Source: Dryocola sp032051265 (lineage in GTDB: Bacteria; Pseudomonadota; Gammaproteobacteria; Enterobacterales; Enterobacteriaceae). Taken from it: a DNA stretch of 64,000 bases. The stretch covers positions 124,001 to 188,000 of the forward strand of contig DAMBYU010000001.1 in NCBI GenBank assembly GCA_032051265.1, in the 5' to 3' direction. The notes below the pieces were generated by a model. It was given only the letters and a program-made list of their open reading frames with translations, was not told the origin of the DNA and did not search any database. Both the position numbers and the translations under genes were made by a program. Positions 8,794 through 16,218 of this stretch are shown here, one piece after another; the stretch's first letter is position 1; each line of letters begins with the position of its first letter.

Positions 8794-9318
8794 GTGCTTT
8801 CAGTCCTTTTGTCGAGACGCTGATTTTTTAATCAGATAATTAGAACGATACTAAATGGTAATAAAGTACGAAGGAAAAATATAATTTAATTGCTACTCTT
8901 ACCATCACAGAATATAGCCATGCTGGCGGTTTTCGAATAAAAATTCAGCAGTTATGCAAAGCTATTTTATGGATGAATGGCATGCCATGGTGCCGACGGA
9001 ATTCTGTCTTATCTTAAATTCAATATATAAATATCTTTAATCATATTTTCGACACCGTTATTTCACCCTTTATCCTGCATCAACGCTCTCACCATGCCTT
9101 CTGGCGCGTCAGTCCTGCCTTACAAGCGAAACTTCTGAAATCTGAAGAAACGTTTTGTTTCAGGTGCTCCGTCACATTAATAAACAATAAACGGGTTAAA
9201 ATTAAAACCCTACGCAATAGCAATATATACAGGAATGGCCGGAAAAGGAGCAGGAGAGTATAGCTTCACTCCACGGGTTGGATTGCGTATAATTAAAGCA
9301 ATTATAAGAGAGGCTGTT
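8794..9318. other. Gene-free AT-rich intergenic stretch between yffB and ypfM
   Basis: About 525 bases separate the divergent starts of yffB and ypfM. The stretch is clearly more AT-rich than the flanks and contains no credible reading frame. Its left part must hold the yffB promoter; its right end holds a recognisable ypfM promoter at 9265-9293. I see no other strong motif, tRNA or terminator in the middle. Confidence 0.6.
9265..9293 (+). promoter_or_regulatory. Predicted sigma-70 promoter of ypfM
   Basis: A -35 hexamer TTCACT (9265-9270) and a perfect -10 TATAAT (9288-9293) are separated by 17 bases. The expected transcription start near 9300 gives a leader of about 20 bases before the ypfM ATG. 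Confidence 0.55.
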
Positions 9319-9378
9319 ATGATTGAGCATGAACTGGGGAACTGGAAAGATTTCATTGAAGGTATGCTTCGTAAATGA
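9319..9378 (+). CDS. ypfM: 19-residue small protein YpfM
   Basis: The frame encodes MIEHELGNWKDFIEGMLRK, which differs from what I recall of the E. coli 19-residue YpfM at one position (G for V at residue 15). The ATG follows AGAGAGG at good spacing, a promoter lies upstream and a terminator about 60 bases downstream. As in E. coli it is encoded opposite to its neighbours acrD and yffB. The peptide is amphipathic with no membrane segment; no function is known. The near identity at peptide level supports a real translated gene. Confidence 0.85.
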   Translation: MIEHELGNWKDFIEGMLRK

Positions 9379-9438
9379 TCTGACCAGAAAAAGGCAAGAG
9401 CAAGATGCGCTTATTTGAATCTTCTATGAACGCATCTG

Positions 9439-9468
9439 AAAAAGGCGACCGGAAAGGCCGCCTTTTTT
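9439..9468. terminator. Bidirectional terminator between ypfM and acrD
   Basis: AAAAAGGCGACC and GGCCGCCTTTTTT form a stem with one mismatch around a short GGAAA loop. T runs on both strands allow it to end ypfM (plus) and acrD (minus) transcripts. Confidence 0.8.
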
Positions 9469-9485
9469 GTTCTCTTTTTTGACCA

Positions 9486-12400
9486 TCAGCCGCCATGCGG
9501 CTCTTTAAGCGGGAAGCGGCGACGCACCAGCACAAAGAACAGCGGCACAAAGAAAATTGCCAGCACCGTCGCTGAAATCATACCGCCCATCACACCCGTG
9601 CCTACCGCATGCTGGCTACCGGAGCCTGCGCCGCTGCTGGTGGCCATTGGCAGCACGCCGAAGATAAAGGCCAGCGATGTCATCAGAATCGGACGTAAAC
9701 GCTGGCGGCAGGCATCGAGGGTGGCGGTGACCAGCTCTCGCCCCTGGGCGTTCTGGTCGTTGGCGAATTCAACAATCAATATCGCATTCTTCGCCGACAG
9801 GCCAATAACGGTAAGTAACCCAACCTGGAAGTACACGTCATTCTCAAGTCCCCGCATCCAGGTGGCGAGCAGGGCGCCGATTACCCCAAGCGGTACAACG
9901 AGCATAACGGAGAAGGGCACCGACCAGCTTTCATAGAGTGCGGCAAGGCACAGGAAGACTACCAGCAGCGATACCGCATACAACGCCGGTGCCTGGGCGC
10001 CCGAAAGCCGTTCCTGATAAGACATGCCTGTCCATTCAAGCCCAAATCCATTCGGCAGTTTATGCACCAGCCCTTCCATGATCTGCATAGCCGTACCGGT
10101 ACTCACGCCAGATGCGGCCTCGCCCACGATCTCTACGGCTGAATAGCCGTTGTAGCGCTCCAGACGAGGCGATCCCGTTGTCCAGCGCGAAGAAGAGAAG
10201 GCGGAGAACGGCACCATGCCACCGTCTTTATTACGCACGTACCACTGGTTTACATCCTCCGGCAGCATGCGGTATTTGGCGGCGGCCTGCACATAGACTT
10301 TCTTTACGCGGCCACGATCCATAAAGTCATTCACATAGCTGGAGCCCCAGGCCGTTTGCAGGGTGTTGTTGATATCGTCGATGGAAACGCCCAGCGCCTG
10401 CGCCTTGCGCTGATCGATATCTATCTGCATCTGCGGGCTATCGTCCAGGCCATTATGACGAACGCGGGTCAACTGCGGTTCATTGTCGGCCAGGTTAAGC
10501 AGTTGGTCACGCGCGTTCATGAGCGCGTCGTGCCCGGCACCGCCGTGGTCCTGTAGCTCCATATCAAATCCGGCCGCGTTGCCCAGACCGCTGATGGCCG
10601 GTGGGCTGCTGGCGATAACGCGGGCTTCTTTAATGTGACGGAAGGCCTTAGTGGCCCGCTCGATAATGGCGAAAGAGCTGCCCGTGTCCGGATCGCGATC
10701 GTCCCAGTCCTTCAGGCGCACAAACATTCGCGCCACGTTCTGCCCGTTCCCGCCAGGCCCGGCGCCCACGGTGGAGAAGACCGACAGCACGTTATCTTTT
10801 TCTTTAGTCAGATAATATTGTTCGATATCCGCAACGACCTTCAACGTTTGCTGCTGCGTTGCGCCCCCAGGGAGCTGAACAGACGTGGTAAATACCCCCC
10901 GGTCTTCTAACGGCAGAAATGAGGTTGGCAAGCGAAGGAACAGGAACACCATACCGCCCAGCAGCAAGACGTAAATCAGTATCCAGCGCGCGCTGCGTGC
11001 CAGGATCCTGCCTACGCTGCTTTCATATCGCGCGGCATTACGGTTGAACATGCGGTTAAACCAGCCGAAAAAGCCTTTCTGTCCGTGATGCTCACCTTTA
11101 TGTAAAGGCTTAAGCAACGTGGCGCAAAGCGCTGGGGTAAGGATCATTGCCACCAGTACCGAGAGCACCATGGCCGAAACTATGGTAATCGAAAACTGGC
11201 GATAAATAGCGCCCGTGGTGCCGCCGAAGAACGCCATCGGCACGAATACGGCGGAAAGCACCATCGCAATTCCCACCAGCGCGCCCTGTATCTGGCCCAT
11301 CGACTTGCGGGTGGCCTCCATGGGCGACAGGCCTTCTTCGCTCATGATGCGTTCAACGTTCTCCACGACCACGATGGCGTCATCCACCAGCAGCCCGATG
11401 GCCAGCACCATGGCGAACATCGTGAGCGTATTAACGCTGTAGCCGAAGGCGTAGAGCACCGAGAAAGTCCCCAGCAGCACCACGGGCACGGCGATAGTGG
11501 GAATGAGCGTTGCGCGGAAATTTTGCAAAAACAGGTACATGACGAGAAACACCAGCAGGATAGCTTCCAGCAGCGTTTTTACCACGTCTTTGATAGAGGC
11601 CTTCACGAATGGCGTAGTTTCATAGGCGATTCTCGCCTCCAGCCCGTGGGGGAAATACTGCGACAGCTCTTCAATTTTGGCGCGGGCAAGTTTATCCGTC
11701 TCCATCTCATTTGCGCCCGAGGCGAGTTTGATGCCAAGGCCGGAGGCCGCCTGGCCATTGTAGCGGCTCAGGTAGTCATATTTCTCCGCGCCCAGTTCCA
11801 CCTCAGCCACGTCACCCAGCGTCACCAGCGAACCATCCTGATTCACACGCAGCGTAATATCCCTGAATTGCTGTGGCGTTTGTAGCAAAGACTGGGAATT
11901 GATTGTCGCGTTCAACGCCTGAAGATCAACGGAGGGCGTTCCTCCCAGTTGTCCAACGGCAACCTGCGCGTTCTGCGCGTTAATCGCATCGACCACATCC
12001 TGCGTGGTGAGTTGTAAACCGGTAAGTTTGGTTGGGTTGAGCCAGATACGCATGGAGTACTGGGAACCATAAGCATCCACGTCCCCGACGCCGTTAATGC
12101 GGCTGAGCGGATCCTGAATATTACTCGCCACGTAGTCGGCGATATCCTGTTTATCCATGCTGCCATCGGTGGAGACGAAGGCCACCATCAGGATATTAGT
12201 GTCGCCGGTTTTCCTTACCGTGACCCCCTGAGTCTGCACCGCCTGCGGCAATTTACGCATCGCGGACTGCAGCTGGTTTTGCACCTGCTGCACGGCTTCG
12301 TTCGGATCGGTGCCGGCTTTAAAATTCAGCATGATCGTGGCCTGCCCGGTACTGCTGCTTTGCGACGACATATACATCAGGTTGTCGATGCCGGTCATGT

Positions 12401-12602
12401 TTTGTTCGATGACCTGGGTGACGGTATTTTCCAGCGTTTGGGCTGAAGCGCCTGGATAGTTAGTGCTGATACGGACGTTTGGCGGTGCGAGGTCGGGATA
12501 TTGCTCAACAGGAAGCGAAAAAATAGCAAGCACGCCGGTGAGGCACAAAATAATGGCCAGCACCCAGGCAAATATGGGGCGGCTGATGAAGAAATTCGCC
12601 AT
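9486..12602 (-). CDS. acrD: Multidrug efflux RND transporter permease AcrD
   Basis: AcrD is the inner-membrane proton/drug antiporter that works with AcrA and TolC to export aminoglycosides and other hydrophilic or anionic drugs. The 1038-residue product has the RND length and begins MANFFISRPIFAWVLAI. The large periplasmic domains and twelve membrane helices are implied by the pattern; the transmembrane helix 4 proton relay is visible as GLLVDDAIVVVENVERIM, and the C-terminal half has GLSAKNAILIVEFAND. It is closer to AcrD than AcrB: EHHGQKGFFGWFN and the PLKEPHGG tail are AcrD-like. It lies downstream of narQP and has a BaeR-like box upstream. Confidence 0.96.
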   Translation of the reverse strand: MANFFISRPIFAWVLAIILCLTGVLAIFSLPVEQYPDLAPPNVRISTNYPGASAQTLENTVTQVIEQNMTGIDNLMYMSSQSSSTGQATIMLNFKAGTDPNEAVQQVQNQLQSAMRKLPQAVQTQGVTVRKTGDTNILMVAFVSTDGSMDKQDIADYVASNIQDPLSRINGVGDVDAYGSQYSMRIWLNPTKLTGLQLTTQDVVDAINAQNAQVAVGQLGGTPSVDLQALNATINSQSLLQTPQQFRDITLRVNQDGSLVTLGDVAEVELGAEKYDYLSRYNGQAASGLGIKLASGANEMETDKLARAKIEELSQYFPHGLEARIAYETTPFVKASIKDVVKTLLEAILLVFLVMYLFLQNFRATLIPTIAVPVVLLGTFSVLYAFGYSVNTLTMFAMVLAIGLLVDDAIVVVENVERIMSEEGLSPMEATRKSMGQIQGALVGIAMVLSAVFVPMAFFGGTTGAIYRQFSITIVSAMVLSVLVAMILTPALCATLLKPLHKGEHHGQKGFFGWFNRMFNRNAARYESSVGRILARSARWILIYVLLLGGMVFLFLRLPTSFLPLEDRGVFTTSVQLPGGATQQQTLKVVADIEQYYLTKEKDNVLSVFSTVGAGPGGNGQNVARMFVRLKDWDDRDPDTGSSFAIIERATKAFRHIKEARVIASSPPAISGLGNAAGFDMELQDHGGAGHDALMNARDQLLNLADNEPQLTRVRHNGLDDSPQMQIDIDQRKAQALGVSIDDINNTLQTAWGSSYVNDFMDRGRVKKVYVQAAAKYRMLPEDVNQWYVRNKDGGMVPFSAFSSSRWTTGSPRLERYNGYSAVEIVGEAASGVSTGTAMQIMEGLVHKLPNGFGLEWTGMSYQERLSGAQAPALYAVSLLVVFLCLAALYESWSVPFSVMLVVPLGVIGALLATWMRGLENDVYFQVGLLTVIGLSAKNAILIVEFANDQNAQGRELVTATLDACRQRLRPILMTSLAFIFGVLPMATSSGAGSGSQHAVGTGVMGGMISATVLAIFFVPLFFVLVRRRFPLKEPHGG

Positions 12603-12673
12603 CTGGATGGAACCTCGTAAGCGCTTCAGATTATTGTTATGGGGGCTGCGGTCACTGTAGCCTTAACCTCAGG

Positions 12674-12689
12674 TCCAAACGTGGAGAAA
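12674..12689 (-). promoter_or_regulatory. Possible BaeR box upstream of acrD
   Basis: On the minus strand TTTCTCCACGTTTGGA resembles the BaeR box TTTTTCTCCATNATTGGC, matching the TTTCTCCA and TTGG blocks. It lies about 70 bases before the acrD start. BaeSR and CpxR activate acrD in E. coli and Salmonella, so BaeR control is inferred. Confidence 0.45.
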
Positions 12690-12750
12690 TTGAGAAGATA
12701 GTGTAAATTATCTTAGCGTGCTATGGGTACAGGCTGCCAGATTCAAGGGG

Positions 12751-13395
12751 TTAAACGCCACGGCTTTCCAGAAATAGCACCGTCGCCGCCACGCGTGAAC
12801 GAACCTGGAGTTTACGTAATACATTACGGACGTGAACTTTCACCGTCTCTTCGGAAATATGCAGACCGGCTGCGATTTGCTTGTTAGACAGGCCTCTTGC
12901 CACTTCCTGCAAAACGTCCAGTTCGCGCTCGGTCAGTGTGGCAAACGGAACGCCGCTCTGTTTGTGCGTTTTCCGGTTGCGCAAATATTCGGCGACCTGC
13001 GCGCTGAAAGCTTCGCCACCTTCTGCGCCACGGCGAATATCATCCAGTAACATTTCCGGCTCGCTATCTTTGAGCAAATAGCCATCGGCACCGGCATCAA
13101 TCAAGGTGAAGACATCGCTGCGTGAGTCTGAAACCGTCAGGACGATAATGCGGGCGCTGACGCCTTCCCGACGGAGGGCATTGAGCGTATCCAGACCGCT
13201 CAGTCCTTTCATGTTCAAATCCAGCAGAATGAGATCGGGGCCAAGCCGGTTTGCCATGCTAATAGCTTCAGTGCCGCTGCTTGCTTCACCCACTACGAAA
13301 AAGCTGTCATCCATCTCCAGCAACTGGCGAATGCCCCGCCGCATCAACGGATGATCGTCGACAATTAAAACCTCAAAGACGCTTCGCTCACTCAT
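12751..13395 (-). CDS. narP: Nitrate/nitrite response regulator NarP
   Basis: A 214-residue NarL/FixJ-type regulator: receiver domain at about 8-125 with the phosphorylated aspartate D59 in LLDLNMKG and acidic pair VDDHP (13-14), then a LuxR-type helix-turn-helix at about 150-205 (LTERELDVLQEVARGLSNKQIA). The sequence follows NarP more closely than NarL (LMRRGIRQLLEMD, SDVFTLIDAGADGYLL, SRVAATVLFL). The ORF extends upstream to 13425, but the ATG at 13395 has AGGAG five bases before it and overlaps the narQ stop by eight bases, so narQ and narP form one coupled operon. In E. coli narP is unlinked from narQ. Confidence 0.92.
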   Translation of the reverse strand: MSERSVFEVLIVDDHPLMRRGIRQLLEMDDSFFVVGEASSGTEAISMANRLGPDLILLDLNMKGLSGLDTLNALRREGVSARIIVLTVSDSRSDVFTLIDAGADGYLLKDSEPEMLLDDIRRGAEGGEAFSAQVAEYLRNRKTHKQSGVPFATLTERELDVLQEVARGLSNKQIAAGLHISEETVKVHVRNVLRKLQVRSRVAATVLFLESRGV

Positions 13396-15112
13396 CGCTG
13401 CTCCTGCTGTTTTCATTCTTATCATTATTATCTGACGTCGATGAACGAAACGTTATCGTAATCAACGTTCCACCCTGCGTGGGGCGGGAAATGGTTAACT
13501 GCCCGCCCAGCTGGGCGGCGCGCTCGTGCATTATATTCAGGCCATAATGACCTTCCGGCTCGCTCAGGCTCGCAATTCCCCTGCCGTTATCAAGAATGGC
13601 CGCGGTGTGTTCGCCGGTAGAAGAGGTCGTACAGGTTATTGCTATCTCCTGCGCATCTGCATGTTTGATAGCGTTCAGCACAGCTTCACGAATAATTTGC
13701 AGCAGATGCACCTGCTGCTGCGCATCCAGCGCCTGAGTGGGCATTCTACAGTCGAGACGAATTGTTGCATCCGTTTGTTGGCGAAGCGGGGCAATGGTCT
13801 CCTGCAGGGCCGCAGGCAAATCGGCCTGCTGTAACGTCAGACGGAACGTTGTCAGCAGCTCCCGTAATTGCCGGTAGGCATCGTTCAGAGCCTGTGAAAA
13901 ATCGCCGATTATCCTTTGCGCGCGTGTATTTTCTTCAGGCACGGCGCGCTTAAGCAGCGTGAGCTGTATTCGCAAATAAGAGAGCACCTGCGCCAGGGAA
14001 TCATGCAGTTCGCGGGCGATGGTCGCTCGCTCCTGCATTAGCAACAGCTGCTGATAATGTTTTTGCGCCTGATTGAAGTAAAGGCCGCGCCCCAGCATGG
14101 TCGCCACGCTTTGCATAAGCGGCATGGGAGGCGAGCTGGCGGAAGCCTGCCAGCGGAGCTGGCCTGACTCACCGTCCTGTTGCGTGATGGCTACCGACTG
14201 CCAGGGGACAGACTCCTGCGGCGTGCCTTCGCACAATAGCCAGTTTTCTCCCACCTGCATTTCGAGGTAATCCACCTTTTCCTGCTGGCGAACAAGCTGA
14301 AGGATCTGCGTAAAACAATGCCTGTCGATAGTGCTGACGTTCAGCGCCTGCGAGCAGGAATAGAGCACGCCTAGCGTACGATTCGCCTCCTGCAGTCCCA
14401 GCGTCTTTTGCTGCACTTTATCTTCAAGGGAGCGGTAAAGACGTTGCAGTTCGTCCGCCATGCGCGTGAAGGTGTGTGCAAGCAGACCAATTTCATTGGG
14501 CAGGCTGCTATCAAGAGGGGGATGATCGAACTTGCCATGTTCGATAGATTCGCTGGCGAGCATCAGCTTTTTGAGCGGGGCGACGACCTGGTGGCGGAAG
14601 CGGCGAAGCGTAAAAAAGACCAGCGTAAAAATGGCGATAAATCCCACCACCGACGTGGCAACGACCTGCATCATTTTTCGTTCGGCGTAATGCTGTAGCG
14701 CAAGCACAAAGAGATCGATTTGCGCCACGTAGCCTGCGATATTGGCGTGATACCAGTTCGTATCGCCCTGACGAACCTGATATTCCATCTTGCGCCAGGC
14801 GTCGTTAATGGCGTTGTATCGCTCACGCACTTCCTTCGGCACCCAAAAATGGCCTGGATTGAGCAGAGCCTCGGAGCGCAACGACTGATTGTATTGCGCA
14901 AGATGTGCTTCCAGTTGCGTGCGATCGCTCTGTAAATCGTAGCCAAGGCGATAGCTTTGCATGCGCAGCGACCCCGCCACGTTGACCGCCTCTGCGTCCC
15001 GTAAACTGCTGGCGAGCGTCAGTATCGCTATGCCTGTCGAGAGCAAAGACAGCAGGACGATATAAAGGAATGCGCGGGCAAGGCTTGCCCGGACCGAGCG
15101 TTGCGCCATCAC
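13388..15112 (-). CDS. narQ: Nitrate/nitrite sensor histidine kinase NarQ
   Basis: A 574-residue membrane sensor kinase (E. coli NarQ is 566). Membrane segments lie at about 14-34 and 148-168, bracketing a periplasmic domain with the nitrate-binding P-box at 46-60 (AGSLRMQSYRLGYDL). HAMP, signalling and cysteine-containing linker regions follow. The HPK7-type kinase core has H370 in ERATIARELHDSLAQ, then the ATP-binding motifs EAVLNAIKHA, DNGRGI and GHYGLNIMHERA. Overall it matches NarQ, not NarX. The GTG at 15112 is chosen because it gives the same N-terminal length as E. coli and has AGAGG about 11 bases upstream; ATG 15109 is the alternative. narP overlaps its end. Confidence 0.94.
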   Translation of the reverse strand: MMAQRSVRASLARAFLYIVLLSLLSTGIAILTLASSLRDAEAVNVAGSLRMQSYRLGYDLQSDRTQLEAHLAQYNQSLRSEALLNPGHFWVPKEVRERYNAINDAWRKMEYQVRQGDTNWYHANIAGYVAQIDLFVLALQHYAERKMMQVVATSVVGFIAIFTLVFFTLRRFRHQVVAPLKKLMLASESIEHGKFDHPPLDSSLPNEIGLLAHTFTRMADELQRLYRSLEDKVQQKTLGLQEANRTLGVLYSCSQALNVSTIDRHCFTQILQLVRQQEKVDYLEMQVGENWLLCEGTPQESVPWQSVAITQQDGESGQLRWQASASSPPMPLMQSVATMLGRGLYFNQAQKHYQQLLLMQERATIARELHDSLAQVLSYLRIQLTLLKRAVPEENTRAQRIIGDFSQALNDAYRQLRELLTTFRLTLQQADLPAALQETIAPLRQQTDATIRLDCRMPTQALDAQQQVHLLQIIREAVLNAIKHADAQEIAITCTTSSTGEHTAAILDNGRGIASLSEPEGHYGLNIMHERAAQLGGQLTISRPTQGGTLITITFRSSTSDNNDKNENSRSSDE

Positions 15113-15473
15113 AGAACGAATAACCTCTTAAAATCTATGGTGGGCGAAACGTACCAGAAAGGCGCGTCGGCTAAAACGTTTGTTGTGGTTATTTCGGCCC
15201 AGATTCCAAAACTGCATGGCGCCATTAACGGACAGCGATCAGAATTTTCTCATTGGAGTTACATTCCCCCCCTGTAAAGCCGCCAGTTTCCCCAAACCAC
15301 CTCCATTTTTGATCCTACAACGGCATTTACCCCTTTAGGGGGATGCCGCTACCACCCCTTTGTCACATAACGTTACCCCCAATAAAAACCCGTAGAAAAA
15401 TACGGGAATAACAATGAATTGTTTGCCGACTCTGCACGCGTGGGGCGGCGTTTGTGATGCAAGGATGTGCCTG
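15113..15473. other. narQ-napF divergent regulatory region
   Basis: The 361 bases between the narQ start and the chosen napF start hold no gene. A frame extends napF upstream to 15414, but the extension does not resemble NapF. The right half contains the predicted napF promoter with FNR-like and NarP-type sites, annotated separately. The narQP promoter must lie in the left part; I cannot point to a convincing one. Confidence 0.65.
15309..15371 (+). promoter_or_regulatory. Predicted napF promoter with FNR-like and NarP/NarL sites
   Basis: A NarP-type 7-2-7 inverted repeat TACCCCT-TT-AGGGGGA spans 15328-15343. Exactly 20 bases upstream (centre to centre) lies an FNR half-site TTGAT at 15309-15313 with a degenerate right arm. 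In E. coli napF the FNR and NarP sites are centred at -64.5 and -44.5, the same spacing. Applying that geometry places transcription start near 15380, and a weak -10, CATAAC, lies at 15366-15371. Sites are seen in the sequence; the mechanism is by analogy. Confidence 0.65.
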
Positions 15474-15965
15474 ATGGCCGAGCTGTCCCGACGTGGATTA
15501 TTGACCGGTAGCTGGCGCGGTAACGCGACGGCTTTTCGTCCTCCCTGGAGTGGGGATGAGCAACATTTTCTGGCTGAATGTATGCGCTGTGATGCCTGCC
15601 TGCCGGTTTGCGAAACCCGTATTTTGCTACGTGGGCGAGGTGGATACCCTGAAATTGATTTCAGCAAAGGTGAATGCACTTTTTGCTCTGCCTGCGCAGA
15701 CGTTTGTCCGCAACAGCTTTTCCAGCGGAGCAAAGCTGTGCCCTGGGAACACACTCTTTTTATCAGCGACGCCTGCCTCGCCTTGTCCGGGGTGGAATGC
15801 CGCAGCTGTCAAGATGCTTGCGAAACGCAGGCCATTACTTTTCGCCCTTCGGCGCAGGGAATCTCGCAACCCAGGCTTAACCGCTCTGCATGCAACGCGT
15901 GCGGAGGCTGTATCTCCGGATGTCCGGTATCCGCTCTGACGATGAGGCACGCTGATGCAAACTAG
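15474..15965 (+). CDS. napF: Ferredoxin-type protein NapF
   Basis: NapF is a cytoplasmic iron-sulfur protein that interacts with the NapA precursor and is thought to help its maturation. The 163-residue product has three or more ferredoxin-like cysteine clusters: CMRCDACLPVC, CTFCSACADVC, CRSCQDAC and CNACGGCISGC. The ATG at 15474 is chosen because AAGGA lies eight bases upstream and MAELSRRGLLTG aligns with the E. coli N-terminus MKIDASRRGILTG; the longer frame from 15414 adds an unrelated leader. It is the first gene of napFDAGHBC, and napD begins 11 bases before its stop. Confidence 0.93.
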   Translation: MAELSRRGLLTGSWRGNATAFRPPWSGDEQHFLAECMRCDACLPVCETRILLRGRGGYPEIDFSKGECTFCSACADVCPQQLFQRSKAVPWEHTLFISDACLALSGVECRSCQDACETQAITFRPSAQGISQPRLNRSACNACGGCISGCPVSALTMRHADAN

Positions 15966-16218
15966 CTGGCACGTCTGTGGCCTGGTCGTCCAGGCACATC
16001 CCCAACATATTCCTGCCGTTAGCGCCGCCCTGAGCGAGCTTGCCGGTAGCGAGGTCGCCGCAAGCGATGCTGAACACGGCAAGCTGGTGGTGGTGATGGA
16101 GGCAGCGCGAAGCGATGCGCTGCTCAACCAAATTGAGTCGGCACGCAATATTGCAAACGTGCTGGCGGTATCGCTGGTTTATCACCAGCAGGATGAGGAA
16201 GGTGAGGAAACACCATGA
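15955..16218 (+). CDS. napD: NapA signal-peptide-binding chaperone NapD
   Basis: NapD is a small cytoplasmic chaperone that binds the Tat signal peptide of NapA and prevents export before the molybdenum cofactor is inserted. The 87-residue product has the E. coli length, with conserved segments HVCGLVVQA near the start and VLAVSLVYHQQ near the end. It overlaps napF by 11 bases and napA by 4 (ATGA), so the three are translationally coupled. Confidence 0.95.
   Translation: MQTSWHVCGLVVQAHPQHIPAVSAALSELAGSEVAASDAEHGKLVVVMEAARSDALLNQIESARNIANVLAVSLVYHQQDEEGEETP

Noticed and set aside
13388..15112. Sensor kinase considered as NarX
   Set aside because: Sequence follows NarQ throughout, and the paired regulator is NarP rather than NarL.
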